This document shows, one piece after another, positions 35,701 to 43,091 of a stretch of DNA of 64,000 nt (the stretch's first letter is position 1; each line of letters opens with the position of its first letter). Below the pieces are notes generated by a model. The model did not search any database. It had not been told where the DNA came from and saw nothing but the letters and a program-made list of their open reading frames with translations. Made by a program: the position numbers and the translations under genes. The DNA comes from Lachnospiraceae bacterium XBB2008 (GTDB lineage Bacteria; Bacillota; Clostridia; Lachnospirales; Lachnospiraceae), in contig FMVL01000003.1 of NCBI GenBank assembly GCA_900102235.1, positions 434,001 to 498,000 on the forward strand. The letters are read 5' to 3'.

Positions 35701-36178
35701 ACATTCTCCAGGAATGCGGATAGACAAGCTCGGGATGGTAGTACCCCAGCAGATAACAGATCAGAGACACTGCGAAAAGTAACGTGAACATGACTGTTCT
35801 GGACTTTCCGGATATCATAAGTCCTATGTACATGAACGCAAAGATGATCCATAGGACTCCTCCGCCCTCGATACCTCCTCCGAAAAAGTACAGTGCCGGA
35901 ATTATCAGGAAGATCAGCGAAAAGACCAGAACATATATAGCTACCTTCAGCCTGTCTTTGATCAGACATATCACCGTAACGAGCATGACCATAACGATAA
36001 CGCATATCAGGGTGAGTATCTCCTCGATATACTCTTTCATGATGATATCGCCGATCAGACAGATGATGGCGCCAAATTCGGAGATAAGGCTGTAGACCAG
36101 GAATATCCTCTCGTAGAAATCCCTTTCAGAGTCCATGATCGCTGCTTTGTATTTTCTGAAGATATCACTCAGCTTCAT
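32690..36178 (-). CDS. Hybrid histidine kinase with DegV domain and Hpt
   Basis: 1162 residues. Domain order: about six membrane segments (~28-180), coiled coil, HisKA (His ~216 in [11 protein letters not shown]), HATPase (NNAVKYTKEG, DTGMGI, GTGLGLS; ~305-435), receiver (DDN at ~472, phospho-Asp ~516 in LMDHLMPEMDG), a DegV fold (~613-895), an acidic/Pro linker, and Hpt (His ~1025 in HALKSSAKLVG). The DegV part shows MADLP, ISLTRSMS, INSECLSSATG and CGPGAFG in the family order, and in FakB/DegV proteins this fold binds a fatty acid; here the usual His before TGPG reads N-C. ATGA overlap with the upstream kinase and GGAGG before the ATG. Last gene of the signalling operon. The kinase-DegV fusion is unusual and suggests lipid control of the relay (inference). 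Confidence 0.88.
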   Translation of the reverse strand: MKLSDIFRKYKAAIMDSERDFYERIFLVYSLISEFGAIICLIGDIIMKEYIEEILTLICVIVMVMLVTVICLIKDRLKVAIYVLVFSLIFLIIPALYFFGGGIEGGGVLWIIFAFMYIGLMISGKSRTVMFTLLFAVSLICYLLGYYHPELVYPHSWRMYFVDSFISLFVVGMICFVMVWVQNRLFREENERAKRETERAEELTRSQNRFFSSMSHEIRTPINSILGLNELILRDQNTSDEVIKDAVGIQGAGKMLLALINDILDFSKIEAGSMDIVPVDYRVGDLFSEVVNMIWQRATEKGLELRVSIDPDVPSVLYGDEVRIKQVIVNLLNNAVKYTKEGFIDLHVESSVLEQDKVLLSISVSDTGMGIKKEALPYLFDAFKRVDEEKNRHIEGTGLGLSIVRQLVDLMDGTITVNSVYGEGSTFTVVVRQGVSDANAIGELSIHDQNTVKRDLYESGFKAPEARILIVDDNEMNLEVECKLLAETELIIDKALSGMQALDLTQKYHYDTILMDHLMPEMDGIECLEKIRTQAGGMNRSSPVIVLTANAGSENRDLYNRSGFDDYLVKPVSGEMLENMLVKHLPEEKVKLGTRMMSMREDIKTSAGYSGKIPIIITSSSMADLPDALISKLNIPIIPFNISTEEGQFKDGVQMGADELIRYIDSGRRAVSSPQTEEAYTEFFARVLRRTHHVIHISLTRSMSTEYDVASGAAQAFDNVTVINSECLSSATGILALIAHKLAQQSMSVEEIVAELENVKHRLKCSFVIDTTDFMAKKGLISEKIHKIATSFSLHPSLKIENDRSGIGGVWIGNRKRVYRKYIAKALPVDVIPDQDIAFITYAGVPTETLYWIRDEIRKVAYFEHVVFKQASAGISSNCGPGAFGILYFVKSNKSYNLASFFDDDEGTEEEKNAEEKPVSEVRPPAEEVKKPAAVNPYEALTEEAVEEVDEEIARELIHERGSSGPEWYERIEGIDSKAAITNSGSEDAFRTVLKIFYDSIPVKSSEIEDFYSAGDIGNYTIKVHALKSSAKLVGALDLSEKAQLLENAGKEGDFAYIDSNHGEMMKEYLGYRDILSKFFGGDKDAGGASSEGKPAADGAYLKDVSERLLAASKDMDLDTIETVFEELDGYSLSEEATAKFNDLKMMFDNFDYDGMVGLLES

Positions 36179-38226
36179 GCCTCTTCACCTCCCCTGCTGA
36201 CAGCCCTTCCGGGAAGTACCCTCTGCATGACTCTCTCAAACTCGGCGATGTTGATGGGTTTGGCTATGAACCCGTCAAATCCCTCTCTGATGAACATCTC
36301 ACGTGCGCTGGATACGGCGTTCGCCGTAAGAGCGACTACCCTGGCAGATCTGTTAAGTTCGGTAGCAACATGTTTGATCTGCTTCATGGCTTCGACGCCG
36401 TCCATTTCAGGCATCATGTGATCCATGAATACGACATCATAATCATTTTCGCGGAACCTGCTTATCGCCTCTCTGCCGCTTTCGGCAGTATCTATGATCA
36501 TCTCGTAATCTCTGAACAGTCCCGAAGCCACAACGAGGTTCATCGGTTCGTCATCCACTACCAGCGCTCTGACACCTCTGAATGCCGGCTTCACGATATT
36601 GTCTGAGTATTCGATATCCTTTGCATCGGTCCCTTCGTTCAGGATCTTGACGACGGGATATGCGTACAACGGTTTGGGCATAAGGATTACTTTGCTCCCG
36701 GGAGAAGTCTTAAGTCCGGGGTTAGCGGAAACGGCGATAACGATATCTCCCTGACTCAGTTCGTCGAAGTACTCGAAATTGGCTTCATACTCCTCCTGTC
36801 CCATGAAGATATACCTTACGTCGATGCTGCCTCTTAAATGCTCGATCTCCTTGATGGTCTCTGCTGAATACAACCGGACACGGATGCCCGAAGCCAGACT
36901 TGCAGCCATTCCCCTGTAGAAATCCCTGACTCTCGGAACCTTATACTTATCCGAACGGACATGGAAAAGAATGTCCCCGGAAAAATCGGGAGAAAGTGAC
37001 AGGCACGGAGTGGCATCGGCTACCTTCTGAGGTATGGTCACTCTGACCGTAGTGCCGCTTTTCTTCTCACTCTCAACCTTAACAAATCCTCCCATTTCAT
37101 GTGCAAATCCATGGATGATCAACATTCCGAGGCCTATTCCTCCGGAACTCCTGTCACGCTTTTTGTTCGCCTGATACATCCCGTTCTTCAGGGACTCGAT
37201 CGCTTTACGGTCCATTCCTATGCCGGTATCGGTCACTTCAATGCACAGATTCACTCCGTAATCCTTGGGCTCTGTATACAGTCTGACATATATCCCGCCC
37301 TGCTTCGTGAACTTGACGGCATTGTCGAGAAGATGCCGGAATATCTTGTGAAGCTTATTCAAGTCGCCCTTCATCATGGTCGGAACGCCCGGATCCATGT
37401 TTACGACCATTTCCAGCTTGTTTTCATTATTGATCAGTCTGAAGGCCGTGACCACGTCATTGATCAGAGACGTGCTCATGTAATCCTCTTCTTCAAGCAT
37501 CACCTTATTTCGTTTGCATTCTGTATAATCCTGGATATCCTCGATCTGATAAGCCAGTCTGATCCCGGCGTCTTTTATGGAAAAAGCCTCTTCGCCGGCG
37601 TTTCTTTTGATGAGGAGCTCGGACATTCCGTTTACAACATTTACGGGAGTCCTGAGTTCATGAGAGATATTGGACAGAAAGTCCTCCATGTCAGCGTCCA
37701 CAGCTTCGATCCGCCCCTCAAGTTCCGAGGTGGCTTCGGCGCCTGTCAGCCTGTCATTGATCGCTTTTATGCATGTGAAATATGTGAGCACGACTATGGC
37801 CACGTGCAGAACGACTCTGGAGATATTGAGCGGATCCGAAACAAAAGACTGCGATCTCTGAGCAAGAAAAAACTGAGTAGCCATCACACAGAAATACTCG
37901 ATGAAGAACAGGTTCATCATATAGATATGGTTAAGGAAAGAATAGGTGACCATGACCAGAATGAATACGATCGAGACATCAAAAAAACTCGTCTCATGTA
38001 CCCCATGGAAAAGCGCGGAAAGCATGGCATATATCAGATAGTAGCCCTTGCGGACCGAATAGCCCGGAGTACCGGATATGTTCATTATCCACAGCCCGAT
38101 CGTTCCGATGATGATGAGCGGCGGAACCCAGAACTCCCATCCGAGCATGATGCTTTCCACGGTGAGTCCCACGCATGTAAAAGTTACCAGCAGTATGATG
38201 AATCTTTCGGTTCTCGATTGGTCCAT
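36175..38226 (-). CDS. Membrane hybrid histidine kinase
   Basis: 683 residues. Five to six membrane segments (~8-155), HisKA (His ~189 in ISHELRTPVNV), HATPase (DNAVKFTKQGG, DTGIGMD, GGIGLGML; ~270-400), a degenerate receiver (~415-535) that lacks the acidic pocket and phospho-Asp, and an intact receiver (VVDDE ~557, Asp ~602 in FMDHMMPEMDG). No Hpt, so phosphate must pass to the Hpt domains of its neighbours. GGAGA precedes the ATG; the stop overlaps the next start as ATGA. Confidence 0.9.
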   Translation of the reverse strand: MDQSRTERFIILLVTFTCVGLTVESIMLGWEFWVPPLIIIGTIGLWIMNISGTPGYSVRKGYYLIYAMLSALFHGVHETSFFDVSIVFILVMVTYSFLNHIYMMNLFFIEYFCVMATQFFLAQRSQSFVSDPLNISRVVLHVAIVVLTYFTCIKAINDRLTGAEATSELEGRIEAVDADMEDFLSNISHELRTPVNVVNGMSELLIKRNAGEEAFSIKDAGIRLAYQIEDIQDYTECKRNKVMLEEEDYMSTSLINDVVTAFRLINNENKLEMVVNMDPGVPTMMKGDLNKLHKIFRHLLDNAVKFTKQGGIYVRLYTEPKDYGVNLCIEVTDTGIGMDRKAIESLKNGMYQANKKRDRSSGGIGLGMLIIHGFAHEMGGFVKVESEKKSGTTVRVTIPQKVADATPCLSLSPDFSGDILFHVRSDKYKVPRVRDFYRGMAASLASGIRVRLYSAETIKEIEHLRGSIDVRYIFMGQEEYEANFEYFDELSQGDIVIAVSANPGLKTSPGSKVILMPKPLYAYPVVKILNEGTDAKDIEYSDNIVKPAFRGVRALVVDDEPMNLVVASGLFRDYEMIIDTAESGREAISRFRENDYDVVFMDHMMPEMDGVEAMKQIKHVATELNRSARVVALTANAVSSAREMFIREGFDGFIAKPINIAEFERVMQRVLPGRAVSRGGEEA

Positions 38227-38249
38227 TCCATTATCTCCGGTCTGAAGGA

Positions 38250-39029
38250 TTACTTAAAGAAAGCTATAAGCTTATTCAGCAGGGCTTCCCTTGTGGCGGT
38301 CTTAAGGATATATCCTGCGGGTTTGAGCGCTATGACCCTTGATACGCTGGCGGGATCACCCACGCCTGTCAGAAACATGACAGGGATATTACATGTCTCG
38401 GGTTCGTTTTTCATCATCTCAAAAACCTGAGGACCGCTTACTACAGGCATTTCATAGTCGAGAAGCACCAGATCCAGCTGATGAGCATTCATGAAATTGA
38501 TAGCCTGCATCGCATTTACGACTACGGATACATGATAAAAATCCTTAAGCCACTCCCGGACCATTTTGGCATAGGTCGGATCATCATCAACTATAAGGAT
38601 ATTCTTGACCCTGCTCTCTTCCTTGACCTGTGTGGCGACCTCACTCTCAAGAGATGTGCGTACGTATTTGCTGAATTCGTCCATATCGAATCCGTGCTCA
38701 TACCAGTCCGTCACGCGCGAGGCCAGATCAGGCTGTTTGCGCCTAAGCTCGATCTGGTCGTTTTTCTGTGCTATGACGATGATACGGGCAACCGAAGACA
38801 GGATATTCTCGCGTATGCGTCCAAGTGCATACTGCAGATTATCCACATCTTCCTTGAGCTCGATCAGGTATATTCCGGTGGTATCCTTTACCTCTTTGAG
38901 CCTCACGGTATCCATGCCGACAAACTCCACGTTTATCCCCGAACTTGCCAGCTTATTCCTGAGTCCCCTTGCCAGAATGCCCTCGGTCGAACCTACGATC
39001 ACCAAACCACGCGTTCCGCTCATTTCCAA
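38250..39029 (-). CDS. Double receiver protein
   Basis: 259 residues. The N-terminal ~120 residues fold like a receiver by pattern (GLVIVGSTEGILARGLRNKL) but lack the acidic pair and phospho-Asp; the C-terminal ~120 are an intact receiver (ILIVDDDPTY, Asp in LVLLDYEMP, conserved Thr in FLTG, Lys in ILKTAT). No output domain, so it is probably a phosphate shuttle or sink. AAGGAG precedes the ATG; 23 bases separate it from the kinase downstream. Confidence 0.88.
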   Translation of the reverse strand: MEMSGTRGLVIVGSTEGILARGLRNKLASSGINVEFVGMDTVRLKEVKDTTGIYLIELKEDVDNLQYALGRIRENILSSVARIIVIAQKNDQIELRRKQPDLASRVTDWYEHGFDMDEFSKYVRTSLESEVATQVKEESRVKNILIVDDDPTYAKMVREWLKDFYHVSVVVNAMQAINFMNAHQLDLVLLDYEMPVVSGPQVFEMMKNEPETCNIPVMFLTGVGDPASVSRVIALKPAGYILKTATREALLNKLIAFFK

Positions 39030-39066
39030 TCTCCTTTGTCATATATTTTCATATTCGTATTGATCT

Positions 39067-41724
39067 TCAGGTATGTTCATCAATCAGTTTTGTCACTGAT
39101 CCAAAATCAAAATTATCGGCCAGAGTTCTTATCCGGGCGATCATGTCCTTTTTATCCGGGGAAATCGCATATCCCGCCAGCCGTTCAAATATCTCATCAA
39201 ACTTGTCGCTGTCAAAGTCTTCTGCGGCAAGACGCATTTCCGAAAAAGCTTCGTCCAAGAGCCCGTCATCCGCCTCGGGCTTTCCGGAATCGTCTTCGTC
39301 ATCTGCAAAAAGAACTCCGATCAGGGACTTAAAGTCCTTAAACTCAACCATGAGAGCATCATGATTCTCATCGATATACCGGGTATCGCTCTTCTTGCCG
39401 GCATCCTCCATCTTCTGCGCTTTTTCTCCGAAGGCGGTCGCGCCTATGATACGCGACGAGCTCTTGAGAGCATGTACCTTGATCGTGTAATTCTCGATAT
39501 CACCCTCGGAATAGTACCGTTCGATCTCATCCGATTTCTCATCTATGGAATCGTAATATATCTTCAGCATCGACATATAGGAATCGGCATTTCCGCTGTT
39601 CCTGATACCTGTAGTCACATTTATCACACCGCTTTCGGACAGCGGAGCGAGATTGTCGGGGATATCGATCTTCTCTTCTGATACGGCGTCAGACTTCGTG
39701 ATCTGAACCTTGCCGGAAGGAAGGTACTTAAGGATCAGTTCCTCGAGTTTCTTCGGATCTACGGGTTTGGACATATAGGCATCGAATCCAACCCTCAGAT
39801 ACTGCTCTTCCGCACCGGGGATCGCGTTGGCGGTAAGACACACGGCAGTGGTTGAACGGTTGGGATTATTCGAAGACTCTCGCAGTTCATGAAGAGTCTC
39901 GATACCGTCCTTCCCGGGCATCATATGATCGAAGAAGATGATATCGTATTTCTTCTTTGCGGCCTGAGTCAGACCTTCATCTCCGCTCGAAGCCGTATCG
40001 ATCTTTATCTTCGTATGCTTGAGCAGACTCTTGAATACCATCAGGTTCATGAGGGTATCATCGATAACGAGAACCTCTGCGTCAGGTGCAATGAATGTTT
40101 CCTTGTACGCTTCACGTTCTCTCTGAGCTCTGCGGTATGTGGAGAGGTCATAGGTAACTGAAGTGATATCAGCAGTCTGTGCATCCACATCCGAGAAATC
40201 CAGGATATCATTGACCAGATCGAGCAGGGCTTTTCCGGCATTCTGAATGCTCTCCGAATACATCGCGATCCCGTCATCGGAGGTCTCTCTGAGTATCATC
40301 TCGTTCATGCCGATGATGGCGTTGATCGGGGTGCGGATCTCATGAGAGATATTCGCAAAGAAGTCTGTCTTGGCCTTGGCGGTCTTTTCGGAGATGACCT
40401 TCTCCATCTCCAGTTCGCGAACCATGGTCTTCTCATAATAGATGCAGTTTTCTTTATGGTTGAAGCCGTTGAAGATAGCCGTGGCCATCTGCTTACAGCT
40501 CTCATATCCGCAGCATGTACAGTCGATATTCCGGGATTCCTCGGTCGTCTTGTTCATGCTCTCGAATATGGCTTCAAGCTGCTCGTCATTCGGAAGCTCA
40601 TACCGGCATTCTCTGGAGCGGTCGGTATAGCCTCTCAGATAATCCTCGAGCTTCAGATCCTTAAACTGCTCGTTAAAGTTCTTAAGTCTCTCCTCGGGAG
40701 TATCGGGTCTCGACCATGCGTCGTTTCCGGTCTCCTTTTTGGATCTCTCACGGATATCAAGAAGCGCATACAGCGCGTCATCCGTCTTGGATTTCTCGGG
40801 ATTGACCGCAGTACCGCATATGCAGCCCTTCTCGCAGTTTAAGGCATCTATGAACAGGAACGGAGTCTTTTCATCCTTTATCCTGTCTTTATTGATATGC
40901 ATCCATTCATACAGATGCTTTTCACCTTCTATCTGTCTGATGAATACGGAATCACCCAAAAACCATTTCACGTTCTCGGCGAGTCCGCCCGGAGTCGGAT
41001 AGAACGATCCGAGACCGTATTCTATCTCGCTATGCATGGATCTGCCCGAGATCTTATGCAGTCTCACATAGTCCATCAGATGCTCGAATGTTACGTTATA
41101 CTGGACCAGCCCCTCATTATGCGGATCTTCGATCTCAAGTTTCTTGGCTATGCAGGGACTGATGAATGCAAGTTTGTCCGTGATCCCCAGTTCCTTACGC
41201 GCATATATCGCAGCGCACATCAGAGGACTCTGCACCGGGAACACCTTGGGCAGAAGCTCCGGAAGGTATCTCTCGATATAGGAAACGGCAGCGGGACACG
41301 GCTGCGAGATCCCTCCGACGAAGTTATATTCGTTTATATAGTTTAAGTATCCCCAGGTAGTTATGTCGGCACCGAAAGATACACTGATTATCCTGTTTAC
41401 TCCGAGTTCCTTAAGGCCCCCGAGCACGCTCTCGTATTCATCGGGGTAGTTGGCCTTAAACGCCGGTGCGAGCAGCAGCGATATGGGCTCACCTTTGCTC
41501 AGATCGTCAAAGAACCTGACCGTATCATCCATGAATTCACGGGCACCGTGCACGCATACATCGATACAGCTTCCGCAGGCGACACATTTGCTTCCGTCCA
41601 CATCGATACGTGCCTTGCCGTTCTCCTCCACGGAAACACATGCTCCTATCGCAGAGCATACCTTGATGCACTTGTTGCAGCCTATACAGTTGTCATTCGT
41701 ATAAACTATGCTGTTTTTGTTCAT
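39067..41724 (-). CDS. [FeFe]-hydrogenase-like sensor fused to HisKA-receiver-Hpt
   Basis: 885 residues. Two [4Fe-4S] ferredoxin motifs (CxxCxxCxxxC at ~13-23 and ~47-57); Fe-hydrogenase large-subunit C-terminal domain (~65-340) keeping four candidate H-cluster cysteines (QPCP ~143, SPCIAKK ~191, CEKGC ~297 and ~301); an extra Fe-S domain (CTCCGYESC ~392-400, C427); HisKA (His ~461 in [11 protein letters not shown]); receiver (DD ~555, Asp ~599 in FFDHMMPGKDG); Hpt (His ~751 in HALKSSSR). The HATPase expected between HisKA and receiver is absent: only ~35 residues join DILDFS to APDAEVLVIDD. It resembles sensory HydS-type proteins; H2 or redox sensing is inferred. Start overlaps the GGDEF gene stop as ATGA. 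Confidence 0.88.
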   Translation of the reverse strand: MNKNSIVYTNDNCIGCNKCIKVCSAIGACVSVEENGKARIDVDGSKCVACGSCIDVCVHGAREFMDDTVRFFDDLSKGEPISLLLAPAFKANYPDEYESVLGGLKELGVNRIISVSFGADITTWGYLNYINEYNFVGGISQPCPAAVSYIERYLPELLPKVFPVQSPLMCAAIYARKELGITDKLAFISPCIAKKLEIEDPHNEGLVQYNVTFEHLMDYVRLHKISGRSMHSEIEYGLGSFYPTPGGLAENVKWFLGDSVFIRQIEGEKHLYEWMHINKDRIKDEKTPFLFIDALNCEKGCICGTAVNPEKSKTDDALYALLDIRERSKKETGNDAWSRPDTPEERLKNFNEQFKDLKLEDYLRGYTDRSRECRYELPNDEQLEAIFESMNKTTEESRNIDCTCCGYESCKQMATAIFNGFNHKENCIYYEKTMVRELEMEKVISEKTAKAKTDFFANISHEIRTPINAIIGMNEMILRETSDDGIAMYSESIQNAGKALLDLVNDILDFSDVDAQTADITSVTYDLSTYRRAQREREAYKETFIAPDAEVLVIDDTLMNLMVFKSLLKHTKIKIDTASSGDEGLTQAAKKKYDIIFFDHMMPGKDGIETLHELRESSNNPNRSTTAVCLTANAIPGAEEQYLRVGFDAYMSKPVDPKKLEELILKYLPSGKVQITKSDAVSEEKIDIPDNLAPLSESGVINVTTGIRNSGNADSYMSMLKIYYDSIDEKSDEIERYYSEGDIENYTIKVHALKSSSRIIGATAFGEKAQKMEDAGKKSDTRYIDENHDALMVEFKDFKSLIGVLFADDEDDSGKPEADDGLLDEAFSEMRLAAEDFDSDKFDEIFERLAGYAISPDKKDMIARIRTLADNFDFGSVTKLIDEHT

Positions 41725-43058
41725 TTCCTGTTTCCTGATACGGTTTCATGCATGAACCGGAGGCTGATCTTTTCGGATGCTTCTTTTACAGTCCATTTAT
41801 CCATTATATCATTTATGACCTCTTCTATGCGCGTTTCCGTCGTTTCCGGGAGCAGAATGAAGAAATGTCCTGTCTGAAGCTGGGTAAACACATCACTTAT
41901 CCTCAGGCTTTTCCTTATGATCGCCGAAAGTTCTTCGGCTGCCGCGGCGATATCACATCCGACTTCATCAGCATTCATGACCACCAGTACTTTGGTTACC
42001 GATAGCTCTCTGTCACGCACGCATCGCATCATGTATCTGTAAACCGGAGTAAAAGGATCCGCGCCGAGTTCCATCGCACCGTCACCCTCGTTCCTTTCGC
42101 CGAATATACGCGATATGCGCCCGATCTCGAGTTCGGCATCTTCGACCTTATCCGTCGTTTCATCATCGGGATCGTATATCGCGAATCCGTGCTTTCCGTT
42201 ATGCTTGATGCGATACATGCACTCATCGGCATATCTGAAGAGCTCGTGAAAATCGTTTCCGTCCTCCGGAGTACACGCCGCGCCGACGGATATTCCGATG
42301 GGAACATTGAAATCACCACCCATCAGACGGATGCACTCATCGATAAGCTGATCGTTTATCCGCTTGGTCAGAGCTGCTATGAATTCGTTTACCGGAGCCT
42401 CCAGAAAGAACCCCATGAACTCGTCTCCGCCTATCCTGGACAACGTATCCGTGGATCTGACATTTCTTCTCATGACATCAGAAAAAGCCATCAGGACCTT
42501 GTCACCCATATCATGTCCGTAGAGGTCGTTGATAAGTTTAAAATTGTCCAGGTCAAAGACAGTCAGGACTCCGCGCATCTTACGACACAGCTCGGATATC
42601 TTCTTCTCTCCGCCTGCTTTATTCAGGAAACCTGTAAGCTTATCCGTTGTTGCTTCTTCAGTCAGGCTTTCTATCTTCTTGCTGTTCTCTATCGTATTAA
42701 CGATCCGGCCGATCAGGACATCTCTGTTAAACGGTTTTCTGATAAAATCCGATGCTCCCGCTTTCAGTCCGCGTCTCTCCACGTCAGCGTTGTTATCACC
42801 GGTCAGAAAGATGACCGGGATCTGCGATCGGGAATGATCCGCTTCGTATTTCCTGAGTGCATGATATGTCTCGAATCCGTCCATTTCGGGCATCAGGATA
42901 TCCAGCAGGATCAGGTCGGGGGTATTCTTTTCCACGAATTTCATCAGGTCGCCGCCCGATCTTAGGCAGCTCACCTTCATCCCGTCTTCATTGAGTATCT
43001 CTTTTGCGTTTGTCAAACTTAGCGGTTCATCATCAACCACTGCTATCCAGTAATTCAC
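41721..43058 (-). CDS. Response regulator diguanylate cyclase
   Basis: 445 residues, GTG start with AGGG upstream. Receiver (VVDDE ~8, phospho-Asp ~53 in LLDILMPEMDG, LTGD, KPF) followed by a GGDEF domain with intact GGDEF (~210-214) and the substrate loop FDLDNFKLINDLYGHDMGD. An inhibitory I-site RSTD lies five residues before GGDEF (R201xxD204), so product inhibition is expected. The last ~110 residues look like a second, inactive GGDEF (LRISDVFTQLQTGHFFILLP). It should make cyclic-di-GMP when phosphorylated and is the only enzymatic output in this operon. Stop overlaps the hydrogenase-like sensor as ATGA. Confidence 0.92.
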   Translation of the reverse strand: MNYWIAVVDDEPLSLTNAKEILNEDGMKVSCLRSGGDLMKFVEKNTPDLILLDILMPEMDGFETYHALRKYEADHSRSQIPVIFLTGDNNADVERRGLKAGASDFIRKPFNRDVLIGRIVNTIENSKKIESLTEEATTDKLTGFLNKAGGEKKISELCRKMRGVLTVFDLDNFKLINDLYGHDMGDKVLMAFSDVMRRNVRSTDTLSRIGGDEFMGFFLEAPVNEFIAALTKRINDQLIDECIRLMGGDFNVPIGISVGAACTPEDGNDFHELFRYADECMYRIKHNGKHGFAIYDPDDETTDKVEDAELEIGRISRIFGERNEGDGAMELGADPFTPVYRYMMRCVRDRELSVTKVLVVMNADEVGCDIAAAAEELSAIIRKSLRISDVFTQLQTGHFFILLPETTETRIEEVINDIMDKWTVKEASEKISLRFMHETVSGNRK

Positions 43059-43091
43059 GTCGGTATCCCTGTCCTTTCACCGGTGTATCAG

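Noticed and set aside
37099-38430. Long plus-strand frame of 443 codons
   Set aside because: Antisense to a clearly real histidine kinase; no domain features.
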